Shown here: piece after piece, positions 1 through 10,252 of the stretch
Numbering within the stretch: the stretch's first letter is position 1
Layout: every line of letters starts with the position of its first letter
Assembly (NCBI RefSeq): GCF_041146395.1
Contig: NC_091002.1
Location: 9,418,501 to 9,482,500 of the forward strand
Length of the DNA stretch: 64,000 bases
Reading direction: 5' to 3'
Source of the DNA: Eulemur rufifrons
Taxonomy: Eukaryota > Chordata > Mammalia > Primates > Lemuridae
Program-made: the position numbers and the translations under genes
Notes under the pieces: generated by a model
Seen by the model: the letters and a program-made list of their open reading frames with translations, nothing else
What the model was told of the DNA's origin: nothing
Databases searched by the model: none

Positions 1-565
1 TTCCAATATGCATAGCCCATTAAATGACACTCAAGGAAACACAAAATTATTGCCTAACAAGAAAATTGAAATGTCCAAGGCCAATCAAGTTTAAGGTGAA
101 GATACTATAATTCATTCATCTGTCCAAATGGAGTCTTCACTATAAAGACATCTGATTCTCCTGGAGGTTAAATAATTTTTTATTTTCTAATTCAGAGTAG
201 GGACATCAGATCTAACCTATTACTCTACACAGTGTACTGAATCACATCTCAAATGATGCGCAGCACTAAAAATGCTTTTTGAACTTCAGATTCTCTCTGC
301 TCAAGTTCTACAAAACAGAATCAAAATTTTATACCAATTCAACTGGTTCAAGTGCCTTTAAGGAATGGTTTCCATTCTAGAACAAAATGGAATTTTCCCT
401 AAGTCACCCATTAGTCCTCTTAAAGCAAGTGGCATTGCATTTTATCCTGACGTTGTAAGAAGAAAATAGAACTGAGAGTATTTGTCTTGGACCATTTTTG
501 ACATTTGAAAAATGCTGGTGAGAAATATGCACATTTTCAGCCTTTGATAGTGGGACCTGTGGGTT
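1..565 (-). other. VSX1: VSX1 3' UTR and downstream flank
   Basis: Sequence just downstream of the VSX1 stop on the minus strand. It is AT-rich with no recognisable repeat or frame. It probably contains the 3' UTR; the true transcript end cannot be fixed from sequence alone. Confidence 0.6.
179..184 (-). terminator. Candidate VSX1 polyadenylation signal AATAAA
   Basis: An AATAAA hexamer on the minus strand, about 385 bp past the stop codon. It is the clearest canonical signal between the stop and the window edge, but AT-rich DNA gives such hexamers by chance. A further signal may lie outside the window. Confidence 0.4.
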
Positions 566-858
566 TCATAAGGCTCCCACCTTCCCGGGCTGGATGCCCT
601 CCAGCCGTGAGGAGGAGCTGGAGGAGTCTTGGGCACCCGCCTCCTGGTGTGCTTTCTTGATCTCCTGCCGGGCAGAGCTGGAGAGATCAATCGCCACGTC
701 TTCCATGCCATTCTCAGGGCTTGCATTGTCTGAGCCTCTCTGGGATCCTGCCTGACTCTGGCTAGAACCTTCTTTGAGGTGGTCAGAGCCCCAGAGTCCT
801 GCCAACTTGTCTTCACTTCCTGGCTTCCTTATCATCCCTGTGGATTTTTTATGCATTC
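566..858 (-). CDS. VSX1: VSX1 coding exon 5 (C-terminal tail)
   Basis: Encodes residues 269-365, starting [18 protein letters not shown] and ending QPGKVGAL before TGA at 568-566. The acceptor is TTTTTGCAAG. The tail is acidic and serine-rich and carries six serines in a row ([13 protein letters not shown]), where human VSX1 has a shorter, mixed stretch. Confidence 0.97.
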
Positions 859-3800
859 CTTGCAAAAAGGGAAAGGAAAAATAAAAATGGATGTCTTTAA
901 ATTCAGCAGTTAAGTAAATTTCTTCCTTATTGTTGTTTAAATCCCGTTAGAACTGTCCTTGTCACTGCCTGTCTCTGGAGCCTACAGGAGAGGCAGGTAG
1001 ATAACTCCCACCTGTAGGAGTTGAAAGCTGGTGTCTGCCAGCCGGTCACATCCAGCAAAAGTGCTTTGTTGGGATGACACAGTGACTCGGCTTCGGGCCC
1101 ACTTTCTCCTACAGCCTCTGTCCTGCAGATGCCAGTAAACACACCTCCCCACCTGCTTGTGCAATTTCAGACGGGTAGGCTTGGTTCCCTGCCCAGAATT
1201 CTCTCTAGCTTCTTCAGACCTTGAGGGCAAAGTCAAGACTGGACTTACAATTGGAGTCTCCAGTGCTCAGCATAGGGGTTGGTAGGCGTTCAAAAACTGT
1301 TTGCTGAACAAAGAAACTTCTTCCTTCCAAACCTAAAATACCACCACTGGCTTCCTAACTAATCCCCACCACGCCCTGAGGTGCTTATGTGTGACTCATC
1401 CCTCCAATCTGTGATCCCTGCCTGCGGATTTCTGGCAACAGAAAAAGGCCAATAGGGTGGAACCTCCTGAGCACACCCAGCCCCAAGGTTTGGACGTCAC
1501 CAGCAGCGACTATGTAAGCACCAAAAATCTAAGGGACAGAAAACCTACATGGCAGGTTGTTAATGGCAGAGCCAGGTCCAGGGACCCGATCAGCTGGCTG
1601 TAATGTAAGGGGTAAACAGACTCTAGGTTTAACTGTCCTGGCCTGCCCTATTTCGTATTATCATGTGCCCTACATTGTATGGTTTCTAAAAGTTCTAATA
1701 GCATTCAACACGTGGGAAACATAGTCCACATAATGAAAGTATGTCATTTCACTCTTCAATCCCAAATACATGTTTACCATGTAAACAGCCCCCTGGAACC
1801 TTCCCACACAATGTGTACACAGTGCCAAAATAAGGGAATTGTCCAGAAATTCCAAGCCTTGTAATTAATTAAAAATCAGATGCAAGATTCTGGACCTGAA
1901 GCTGAGTAAATTCACATTACTTTGCTTCGCAAATGGCGGCCCTCCTGGGGACCCCCCAACACCCCGGCCCGCCGCCCCTGCGGGGCCCCTTACCCAGCAG
2001 CCAGGGCGCGCAGGCGCCGCGCAGGCCACCGTAGGAGTTGAGCACGGAGTCGGGCAGCGGGATGCAGTGGCGCACCATGGCCCCGTACAGCCCGTACTCG
2101 GCCATCAAGCTGCTGCCGCCCCAGCGCTTCTCCCGCTTGCGCCACTTGGCCCTGCGGTTTTGAAACCAGACCTGGTTTGAGGCAGGAGGGGAAGCAGAGG
2201 GGCACACAGGGAGAGACACCGTGAAGAGGGGCTTCGAGGCGGAGGCGGCGTCGCGGAACGCGGAGTCCTCTCAGAAGGGCCAAGTGGCCTCCCAGCTGGA
2301 GGGGGAGCGCCGGGGACCTCGGAGCTCACAGGGACTCGGGTGGGGTACTGCCTGACCATGTCCGCTGAAGTTTCCACAGAGTCAGGAATGAAAAACCAAA
2401 ATCAAAGTGCCTTTCCCACATTGTGTAAGGAGATCAACTACAGTGTCGCCTCACTTTTCTCCTTGATTGGACAGAGTTCCCCTGGGCAATGTCCCCGTCT
2501 GATCATAGGCTATCGGATTGCCGGTGATATTTCTCACGATAAACATTATGTTAATAGAAGAATATTATGGAATACAGTGTAACTTAAAAATAGTGAGTAA
2601 GTGACGTATCTTCTGGCAAAAGCAAGAACAAAATTCCATGGGTGTATGTGAGCGCATCTATGGTGCACACATACATGCATATGCACATAGATATTCAGAG
2701 CCATATATATGTGATGGGCAGACAGCACAAGGTGCAGAAAGCGGAAAGGTCACCTCGGGCTGTTTATGTTGATTTCTTTGAGGGTTTGAGGTGGAGAGAA
2801 AGTTATTTCTTTCCTTGATAGATCTTTATATAGTTTCTAGGCACAGCACACATTATTGTGTAATTTTTAAGAATGATTTAATAATAAATAATAATAATAA
2901 AGCATGAGGATCACAGGAATAGCCTCTTGTGGTGCCTTCAGCTAAGGGACCCTCAGTTTTTGTGCAAAGGGGAACGTGTTGGGCTGTTGAGAAGGGGTTG
3001 GGGTTGGCTCACTGTGTGTAGGAATAACATGCTGTCTTTGATGTCTTTGAGAAGGAGAAAGGGGACCCCAGACACCTGTATCCGGTCCTCGGGGAGCTCG
3101 GTTTTCACAGCCAGCATTTCCCGGGCGTACACGTCAGGGTAGTGGGCTTCGCTGAACGCCTTCTCCAGCTCTTCCAGCTGGTGGGCAGTGAAAACTGTCC
3201 TGTGGGGAGCCCAAAACATGAATGTGGCCACGTGTCCACAGGGAGCAGCCAGGATTCCCAGCTGTAACGACCATGGTGTCTGCCTCCCCTGCAGTCCATA
3301 CCGGAAAAGCCACCTCATCATAGGACACCCCACCTCTGAATGCTTAGCCTCTGGAAAGCCCAGAAGTTTGTTTCAAACAAAACAGTTCCTTAGCTCTTTC
3401 TTAATGAATTCCATCAACTCATTCTGCCAAGATCCATTTTATAGACCCACAAAATTGTGTCTTTAAAATGCAACCCAGATTGTCCTGCAGGCTCCTGGGC
3501 ATTGCAGACTTATCTTTCTAGATGGCTGCTGTGTCCTTCCCACTGCCAACCAGGAGGCCACTGGCCCTGCCATAAGCCAGGACTATAAATACTCAAATGC
3601 TGGAGCCATAAATATTGGGGATGTGTCCCAAGGAAAGGCAGACAGAGGGGACAACCTGGCACTGTACCTGTGCCGCCGCTTCTTCCTCTTGCTCAGGGTG
3701 GGGGATGCCTTCAGGTCACTCCTGTCTTCAGACGGGCTGTCCTCATCTGTTAGCACAAGGAGAAGAATGGGACTTTAAAAGGGAGCATATTTTCCACTTT

Positions 3801-6353
3801 ATTTCCTGGATTTTAATGTGAAGATTGAGGTTATGTACCTGTTGGAAATGTGAGTTACATTGTTAGCACTTGCTAGACCTGAAGCACTGTGCTTAAATTA
3901 ACATTGTCCATGCATTGTCTCAATAATTCTTGATAAAATAAAAAAACTCCAAAGTAGCTGCTATTATTATTCTGTTTTTACAGATGTGGAAACTCAGGCA
4001 CAGATAGATTAAGTAATTTGCCAAAGATCACACAGGTAGTACACAGTGAAGGTGGGATTCAGATCCCAGATCTTGTGAAGCTGAAGCTTCTTGGCCACTA
4101 ATTGCATTTTCTATCCCCACACAGCTTCCAAATTCATTCACCCCCTCTGCCTCCAATCTTGTCATCTTAACCTGTACACCAGCATTTCTCAAAGGAAGGG
4201 CTGAGGTTTGTGACATCAGAATCCTTGTGGGAACTACACCCCTGCCCTGAGGTTCCAATTTAGAATCTCTGGAGTGGAGGTGGAGTCCAGGAAGCTTATT
4301 CTTGACAAGTGTGCCCAGATGATTCATAGATGTGCTTGAAAATTTAAGAACCACTCTACTGTGATTTATCTTTTAATATCCGTTATGTCAAAAGATCCAG
4401 ATAGAAAGGAAGGTTAGTAGACAAAACAATTGTCAGATTCATTGTTAAAAAGCATAGTTGTTTCACAATATTTTAAAAATGAATGAAGGCAAAAATAACT
4501 ACTAAATAATAATAGTTTTACTTCTACATCAATTAGCTCATTAGAAAACCATGTGCTTGAATCACAACATTTTATATTGTGCTGTCCAATCTGGTAGCCA
4601 TTAGACACATAGATTATTGAGCAAGTGTGGCCAGTCAGATTAAGACCTGCTGTCAATATAAAATACTCAGTGGATTTATAAGACTTAGTGTCCCTAAAAT
4701 ATAAAATATTTTTATATTACGTATATGTGAAATTATAATATTTGCGTGTATTGGATTAAAATATAGCATTTAGATTAATTTCTCTTGTTTCTTTTTCCTT
4801 TTAATGAAATTGTGAGAAATTTCCATCAAGCACACAATCACATGATATTTCCACTGGACAGCTCTGCTCTAGACTGTCCAGAAATGCCCACACAGCATAG
4901 GACTTAGCTGCATTTTGGCTTTGATTTTATCAGTGTTCATAGAAGAAAGAACCCATCCAGTGAAGGTGGTTTTTAAATTTTTAGTGAAACAACAAACATT
5001 GAGTTTCTTTTTGTCTTACATAGAGGCTCATGAAATAAAGTCCTTTTAAAGCTGAGTGAACGCTCACCTGCCTGCGGATCTAACATGCTTCCTTCTATTA
5101 TCAGAAAACCCACTGTACTCTTTTTGCTTTGGCTGCCTGGATGCTCAGCTCTAGTTCCTACCACTAGTAGAAATAGTTTCACTAGTCTACGTTTTCTTGT
5201 ATAATTCTTCCTTTTCTTCCCCCACACTCCAAACCTCTCAATTTATTGACCCTTGTTTTCTGCAGAATTTCATTGCTCCCTTCTCTTTCCCCACAACCGG
5301 CCTGGACTTCTTTGAGCAAACAGATGGGCTCAGAACAAAACGCTGAACGTAACTACAGTGGAATAGGCGGGATTGCTTCCTTTCTCACGTGCGGGAGCTG
5401 GGAGGACGGTGACCCGAGACTCCCTTTTCAGCACCCGGACAGGCGGACAGTTCCTGGGCTTGGGGCCCAGTGGTCTTCACGACCCATCAATCATTGGATC
5501 AGTTCAGCAAGCGTTTCCACCCGGTACCAGGTTCTGCGCTGCTGGTGAACAAGACAGGCCCCAGCCTTCCCGATCCACGCCGCTCCCAGAGGCCGAGACT
5601 CGCTCCGGGCGCCCTCCGGAGACAGCTGCTGGGGCGCCGAGACCCCCAGGGTCTCATCACAAGGTTCCATCCGGAACCGGTGGTGGCGGTCCCCGCAGTG
5701 CTTCGGGAACCAGATCCCGGCGGAGAGGCAGGGACCGGGATCCAGCAAGGGGCAGGCGGCTCGGCTCCGCGAATACGCCTCTCCCGATGGGCCCTCGCTC
5801 TGGGCTCCCAACTTCGCTTAGATCTGGGATGCTGGGGGTGGGGGTGCAGTGGGGCGATGGTGTGTTACCCTCGCGCGGCTCGAAGCCGCGGGGATCAGGG
5901 GCGGGAACGGCAAGCGCGGGCCTGATTACCGGACGTCGAGACGCTCTCGCTGCGCTTCTGGCGGCCGAGCGCGGGCGGCGGGCGGCTGGGAGCCTGCGAG
6001 GCAGCGGGCTCAGGGCCCCCGGGCGGCAGGAACGGCACGTCGGCTAGGAGCAGGCAGGGCGCCCGAGCCGCAGCGGGCGGCTGCGCGCCGAAGCCACAGA
6101 GGAGGCTGAGCCCCAGCGGGAGGGCCCCGCGCGCCGCGCTGGAGCCGCTGAGCCCAGGGCCCGAGCACAGCGCGGCCGCTGGGCCCTCGCAGCCAGATCC
6201 CGGCCCGGGGCCAGCGGGCGCCGGCAGCTCGGCCTCCAAGCCCAGCAGGTCCGTGATGGCGAAGCCCCGGGGACGCGAGCCCGTGGGGGAGCCGCCAGGC
6301 ACCAGGGCCCTGCTCCTGGCGCGCCCGTCGGAAAGCGCGTCCCGGCCGGTCAT
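566..6353 (-). CDS. VSX1: VSX1, visual system homeobox 1 (five coding exons, intact)
   Basis: Paired-like CVC homeodomain transcription factor; in known mammals it acts in the nucleus of cone bipolar cells of the retina, and human variants have been linked to corneal dystrophy. Coding segments on the minus strand are 6353-5930, 3746-3668, 3199-3076, 2171-1994 and 858-566. They total 1098 nt, giving 365 residues plus a TGA stop, the same length as I recall for human VSX1. All introns are GT...AG and the phases join without a break. Visible domains are an octapeptide FAITDLLG (residues 31-38), a basic KRKKRRHR stretch (161-168), a homeodomain (164-223) with W48, F49, Q50 and N51 present, and a CVC domain after it (about 224-276). 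The start ATG has A at -3 and opens with MTGRD as in the family. The close paralogue VSX2 is excluded by the C-terminus ([18 protein letters not shown]). One residue is missing in the CVC domain relative to human, and a short serine run in the tail restores the length. Confidence 0.98.
859..1993 (-). other. VSX1: VSX1 intron 4
   Basis: Bounded by GTAAGG and TTTTTGCAAG. Apart from a probable L2 tail near 1250-1310 I see no repeat or extra exon. Open frames on both strands within it show no homology that I recognise. Confidence 0.9.
1248..1312 (+). repeat. L2 LINE 3' end fragment
   Basis: Contains CAGTGCTCAGCATAGG followed by GTAGGCGTTCAAAAACTGTTTGCTGAAC. This matches the typical L2 3' tail (...gtaggcgctcaataaatgtttgttgaa) with the divergence expected of an ancient copy. 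Confidence 0.5.
1994..2171 (-). CDS. VSX1: VSX1 coding exon 4 (recognition helix and CVC domain)
   Basis: A 178-nt exon encoding [14 protein letters not shown], the DNA-recognition helix with Gln50, which prefers TAATTA-type sites. The CVC domain follows, with [18 protein letters not shown] and ...CAPWLL. It has an acceptor AAACCAG and a donor GTAAGG. The stretch [16 protein letters not shown] is one residue shorter than the human DSVLNSAEGGLLGSCAP. Confidence 0.97.
2172..3075 (-). other. VSX1: VSX1 intron 3
   Basis: A GTGTCT...AAACCAG intron. It includes a short AAT-rich microsatellite near 2878-2901 and an AT-rich centre. No further exon is apparent. Confidence 0.9.
2878..2901. repeat. (AAT)n microsatellite
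   Basis: An imperfect run of AAT/AATA units inside VSX1 intron 3. Confidence 0.8.
3076..3199 (-). CDS. VSX1: VSX1 coding exon 3 (homeodomain helices 1-2)
   Basis: A 124-nt exon encoding residues 168-209, from [15 protein letters not shown] to LPEDRIQ. This covers most of homeodomain helices 1 and 2. It has an acceptor CCCCACAG and a donor GTGTCT, and ends in phase 0 directly before VWFQNRR. By eye it is identical to the human protein over this stretch. Confidence 0.96.
3668..3746 (-). CDS. VSX1: VSX1 coding exon 2
   Basis: A 79-nt exon with an acceptor ...CTAACAG and a donor GTACAG. It completes Asp142, then encodes [20 protein letters not shown] and the basic KKRRH that begins the homeodomain. 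It is too short to stand out as an open frame and was placed from splice sites and the known protein. Confidence 0.95.
3880..4075 (-). repeat. MIR SINE
   Basis: Reverse-strand MIR. It has the core TTTTTACAGATGTGGAAACT, then GGCACAGATAGATTAAGTAA, then TTGCCAAAGATCACACAGG. This order (dinucleotide-poor core, TTGCCCAAGGTCACACAG box) is diagnostic of MIR. Confidence 0.85.
4178..4357 (+). mobile_element. hAT-Charlie non-autonomous element, MER5A-like
   Basis: Begins CAGCATTTCTCAAAG and ends AAGAACCACTCT, the degenerate inverted ends of the MER5 group. An inner part resembles the MER5A body (ACATCAGAATCCTTGTGG). It is old and diverged. Confidence 0.65.
4579..4866 (+). mobile_element. hAT-like miniature element with GCTGTCCAAT inverted ends
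   Basis: The left end GTGCTGTCCAATCTGGTAGC and the right end ...TTTCCACTGGACAGCTCTGC are inverted versions of each other. The AT-rich body with TAGACACATAGATTATTGAG matches a common mammalian hAT family that I know by sequence; I am not sure of its name. Confidence 0.65.
5930..6353 (-). CDS. VSX1: VSX1 coding exon 1
   Basis: Encodes residues 1-141 plus the first base of codon 142. It is proline-, glycine- and alanine-rich and holds the octapeptide FAITDLLG, a repressor-type motif of paired-like factors. It ends in ...SVSTS followed by a GTAATC donor. The exon lies wholly in the CpG island, so long open frames on the opposite strand here are by-products of base composition. Confidence 0.97.
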
Positions 6354-6422
6354 GGTTTCTCAGGCGGCGAGGCGCAACCCTCCCTGGATCACGTTTGCGG
6401 AGGGGGCCCAGCTCAGAGGAAG

Positions 6423-6429
6423 CTTTATA
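6423..6429 (-). promoter_or_regulatory. VSX1: VSX1 TATA box
   Basis: TATAAAG on the minus strand in the context GGTATAAAGCTTCC, 70 bp upstream of the ATG. Usual spacing would place the transcription start near 6395-6400 and give a 5' UTR of about 45 nt. Confidence 0.6.
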
Positions 6430-6469
6430 CCACTGGGCTGCCAGTCGGGCGAGGAAGGTCCGGAGGGCT

Positions 6470-6488
6470 CCAATCAGCGGGGGGCGGG
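6470..6488. promoter_or_regulatory. VSX1: CCAAT box and GC box upstream of VSX1
   Basis: CCAAT at 6470-6474 and GGGGCGGG at 6481-6488, 40-60 bp upstream of the TATA box. The spacing is typical of a focused promoter. Factor binding is inferred only. Confidence 0.5.
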
Positions 6489-6520
6489 CACGTCACCGTT
6501 CCGGAACCCGCGAAATATGG

Positions 6521-7599
6521 ACGCCACCAGGTCCCCTCCCCTCGGTCGCCGCCTTCCCAGCTGCAGTCCCCTCAATCACTTCCTTCTTTCTTCTCTCCAG
6601 CCCACCCCATCCCCGGTCCTGGGGGTGGAGGGGACCAAAGGAGGGAGGCTATCTGCCTGTCCTCTAAAAGCCGCAAATTCCACATCCTGGAGTGGTCTTC
6701 TCCTTCCTTCCAGACTCGCCGGTGGAGGCCCCACTCTCAGCCGCCCTGAAGCCTCCCTGATGCGATCCAACCGCCCATTAAGACCTAGGGCTCCATTCCC
6801 AGCCACAGCCCCCCCCCCACCACTGCCAATAGCACCCCACCCCACCCCAGCCCTCCACCTCCACCGCTGGTGCCAAGAAAGCCTTCCTCTAAGAAGGCCT
6901 TGCCCAAAAGGAGCGAAAAACGAAAAACGTTTACTTAATCCATGGCCACTCTACCCCCAGCCAAATCCACCCTCTCTCCCAGTACTCTGAGATATAGTGG
7001 GGTCACAACTTCTGAGAGCCGGGAAAGGGATAAGAAGTAGAAGCAGGAGTGGACTGGGCTGGGCTAACAGGATAGGGCAGGGTACCAGAGTGGATAAAAA
7101 TACAGTAAGCCAAGTGAAATTGGGATTGCAAATAAACAATGAGGAGAGGGGGTTTGGGTTTGGGTTTTTCAGTATGAGTGTGTACCAGTATTTCAACCAG
7201 CAACCCTAAATTGGTGGCGGGGAGGGAGAGTAAGTTGGAATAAAATAGGATCTCTGGTTGGGGGAATGCACCCCACTTCATGGGTTCTAATAAATAATTG
7301 TCCAATTTTATACTTATTCAAAGAAGGTCCATTTTTCCTGTGAAACTCCTATATTTGCTAAAGTCAGCGCCAAAGTACGTGGGTAAGCCACTCCTGACTC
7401 ATGCTTTGAGCCCACCCAACCCTCTTCGCTCGGAGCCCTGAACCTACCCTTCCAGATCACAGAACCCCGGAAACAGAACCTCCTCAGTCCCACTCCCCGA
7501 GGGCCCCACCGCAGTCCGAGGTCACCCAGCGAGGGAGGGGCAACTCCCAGAGCCCTGCCGGGCAGCGGCCACTGCTTGTGCCTGAGCACCAGCCCTGCA
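6521..7599. other. VSX1 upstream flank, no gene seen
   Basis: Unique sequence, C-rich on the + strand at 6540-6900. I recognise no repeat and no coding similarity. Confidence 0.6.
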
Positions 7600-7845
7600 G
7601 AGTGTGTCTCCCGCTAGCTGCGCCTTCGAGTGGGGCCTTGGCTAAACGGGTAGATTAAACGAGGGGCTTCCGATAAAGATAATTACAAGAGGCTGCGCAT
7701 TAACTTTCCATTATTAAAGGAAGATCCAAATCTCCCCTGGCAAGCTGTTCCCGGGATTAGCAAAACAATAACTTTCCTTTGGGATAATTGTCCTTTGAAT
7801 CAATCGCTCAGGGTTGGGGGTGGCTTTAGATGCCAGCGTCGTGGG
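7600..7845. promoter_or_regulatory. Candidate VSX1 upstream enhancer block 1
   Basis: Repeat-free stretch about 1.2-1.5 kb upstream of the promoter with clustered homeobox-type sites. These are GATTAA (about 7653), ATAATTACAA (about 7678), CATTAA and ATTATTAAAGG (7699-7719), an OTX/CRX-type GGATTA at 7754-7759, and GATAATTGTCCTTTG (about 7783). CRX/OTX2 and VSX factors control bipolar-cell genes. Regulatory activity is inference from site clustering. Confidence 0.35.
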
Positions 7846-7922
7846 GTTTTTTTGTTGTTGTTGTTGTTGTTGTTTTTTGTTTGTTTGTTTGTTTTTGGTT
7901 TTTTTGTTTGTTTGTTTGTTTT
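7845..7922. repeat. (TTG)n / (TTTG)n low-complexity tract
   Basis: About 78 bp of T and G only, first GTT units and then GTTT units in two blocks. It looks like the remains of two adjoining microsatellites. Confidence 0.9.
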
Positions 7923-9165
7923 GGCTTAGCCAGGAACTTTTCCCCCGAATTTACGTCTAGTTTTGGGGAGAGGCGTCGGGAATACAGAACCCGCCCAAGT
8001 GCTCTGGCTCAACACCTGGCAGGCAGCGTGGTGTTTGTAAATCCGAATTTTGGGTCGCAGTTAAGGGAGATACCTACAATTCCACACATTTTGTAGCCCT
8101 CGACCAGGCAGGCAGGCAGGACAGTCGGTTCTAAGGTGACTCAACCTTGGTCACCAGCAAGGGAAGGGTCTAAGAGGCTCAGCAGACGCACGGGCTGTTC
8201 CTGCAGCCTGATGACGCTGCCTCACCCCGGCCAGGTCTTGGGGGTCTCTCTCCCTACCTCTTCCTGGGGAGGCAGGAGATCACCTAGAAAACAGACCCCA
8301 AGTAGCTGCCCAGGCCAGGGAAGCCTAACCTCGGCGACTCCACACGGTGACTGCGGCGCAGTAGCGAGAGCACACTGGTTTCCAACCTCTTGGGAAGCAT
8401 CTTACCAAACCCATTTTGCAGATGACAGAAACTGATACTTATGAACCAGGTCTCATTGGACACGGAGAGAGAAATGAGGAGAGCAAAACACAGCCAGCAA
8501 CCGAGAAAAGGAGCCCAGGTTGAGGCTCTAAGGGGACTCAGAGACCGAGAAGAGGCGCACCTCCAAGGGGGCCCTGCAGTTCCTGGACAAGCGCGTCCCT
8601 AACGCCTCCTCTGGGCCCCACTGGCAGGCAAGGCGCCGCAGGATCCCGGCAGCGAGCAAGCTGGATCCTGGGGTACCTCCTGTTTCACAACGTGGTGGCC
8701 GCGGGAGCGCAGCGCAGGAGAGCACTTTCATCGCCCCGTCTGCGGTGAGAAATGCCTCCTACCCTGCGCTGCACTAATCCGCGCCTGCACCCGCACCCCA
8801 GCTGCTGCGGGGGATCTGGGGTCCACTCGTGCTCCCTACGCTGCGAGGAAAGCCCCGCGGCGAGAGCCCGGCACCAAGGGACAGGGGCGCGACAGCGAGA
8901 GCGGGGCGAAGCCTTTGCTCAGCTTCTGTTATTTAGGAGACACGGGTAAGAGAAAGCTAGCTGGCTCCGAGCCCACTACACTCCGCCTGTCCCCATTGTG
9001 GCCGGGCAGGTGCAGAGTCTACTGTGCAGCGTTCCAGCGACACCTCTGAGCCCTGGCAGTCTGCAGAGTGGGCCTCTCCCAGCTTCCTTCCCTCACATGC
9101 AAATCTGCAGCCAGAGGTGTAGGACCCCCGCCAGAGTCCCCGCCCCCGGGCTACCCGGGGAGTCG
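7923..9165. other. Unique GC-rich flank, no gene seen
   Basis: No repeat and no convincing coding frame. A short GGCA run occurs near 8106-8118. Confidence 0.5.
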
Positions 9166-9275
9166 TTTTGGAAACCCTAATCCCTTAAGGGTTCTGAATC
9201 TGCCTTCATCAGCCAGGATTATCTGGAATTTAACTAATCAGTAAAGGTTTCTCCACTCATTATCTTCCAGGGAAA
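9166..9275. promoter_or_regulatory. Candidate VSX1 upstream enhancer block 2
   Basis: Contains TAATCC at 9178-9183 and its reverse-complement GGATTA at 9216-9221, both OTX/CRX consensus. CTAATCA (about 9234) and CATTATC (about 9258) follow within 80 bp. About 2.8 kb upstream of the VSX1 promoter. Function is inferred. Confidence 0.3.
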
Positions 9276-10004
9276 GTTTCCAGCCCGTCTCTGTCGCCAA
9301 CCACCAAAGTACCTTCCACTTCCCCTAGCCACGCGCTACTCCGGGCTTACCCAGCCTGGGCGCCTTCGGCTGAGACTGGACTGGCTGTGGATGGCTCCGG
9401 AGACATCCTTTTTCGGCTTTTCAGAGTGTCAAGTACTCAGATACAATGGGAGTGGGATGCGCAGGGGGGGGGGGGGGGGAATGTATCACCGTGGGAGCGT
9501 CTGTGCACACGAGCCCCAGGGCTCCCTCCTTCTGATTTCCTCCCACTTCTTCGCTGCTCTTCAGTTGCTTTTGCGCCCTGGAGACACCTCCAGATGAACT
9601 ACTTATCCTGGAATATTTGGCTCAGAGTCTACCTACCTACCTTTCTTTCTCACATGGACCCCACGGTGCCATCATTGTCTCCTGAGAAGAACTCCAAACC
9701 TGTGTCCAGCCTGGGCGGTGCTCCTTAAGCCCAGGCCTCTGTATCCAATGGCCTCTGCACATCTGTCCCAGATTATCCCTTGAGGATTGAGATGCAGCCC
9801 ACCAGAGCTGAATTCAACATCTTCCCCTCTAGTCTGCCCCTCCCCATTCTTTACCTCCACCCCTGGGGGCTCAGACAGAATCCTGAGTGCCGTCCTCGCT
9901 TCTCCCTCTCCCCACCAGCTCACACCCTGTGACTGAGGTGGTGATGACAGCTGCCCCTCTTGGCTTCTTACACTGGGCAGCTGTCATTATCAACACCTCA
10001 TCCA
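9276..10004. other. Unique sequence, no gene seen
   Basis: No recognisable repeat other than the G16 run, and no coding similarity. Confidence 0.5.
9464..9479. repeat. Poly-G run of 16
   Basis: Uninterrupted G16. The length is likely polymorphic or subject to sequencing error. Confidence 0.9.
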
Positions 10005-10180
10005 AATGATCACATGTCACCTTGACCACAACTCTGAGGGTAGATAACATTATTGTCCAAATCTTCCAGATGAGGAAACAAAGGTTTAGAGTAGTCAAAT
10101 AACTACATAAATTGCCCAAGGTCACCCCACTATCCAGAGGCAGAGTCAGGATTTGAACCCAAACAGTGTGAGCCTACAGC
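10005..10180 (-). repeat. MIR SINE
   Basis: Reverse-strand MIR with CCAGATGAGGAAACAAAGG, then ATTGCCCAAGGTCACCCCAC and GAGTCAGGATTTGAACCCA, in the order expected of the antisense MIR consensus. Confidence 0.9.
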
Positions 10181-10252
10181 CTGACTCTGGGCCACTAGCT
10201 ACCCTGTGTCCCTCTCCAAATCCTCTCAAAGGTGCCCTCCTCTCTCCCTGCC

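Larger units (their letters stand above)
3747..5929 (-). other. VSX1: VSX1 intron 1
   Basis: The largest VSX1 intron, GTAATC...CTAACAG. It holds a MIR, a MER5-like hAT fragment and a second hAT miniature element; 4870-5530 is unique. The part next to exon 1 belongs to the CpG island. Confidence 0.9.
5540..6510. promoter_or_regulatory. CpG island over VSX1 exon 1 and promoter
   Basis: About 1 kb of GC-rich DNA dense in CG dinucleotides, against an AT-richer surrounding. It covers all of coding exon 1, the start of intron 1 and the core promoter. It also produces several long but spurious open frames on both strands. Confidence 0.85.

Noticed and set aside
1917..2377. Alternative minus-strand frames around VSX1 exon 4
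   Set aside because: They are extensions of the true exon into introns, or other frames of it. Splice sites at 1994 and 2171 define the real exon.
5373..6109. Long open frames on the plus strand opposite VSX1 exon 1
   Set aside because: GC-rich CpG island sequence gives open antisense frames. No family similarity, and the minus-strand VSX1 exon explains the region.
6253..6990. 245-codon plus-strand frame upstream of VSX1
   Set aside because: Proline-rich, low-information reading that runs through exon 1 and the promoter. No recognisable domain or splice support.
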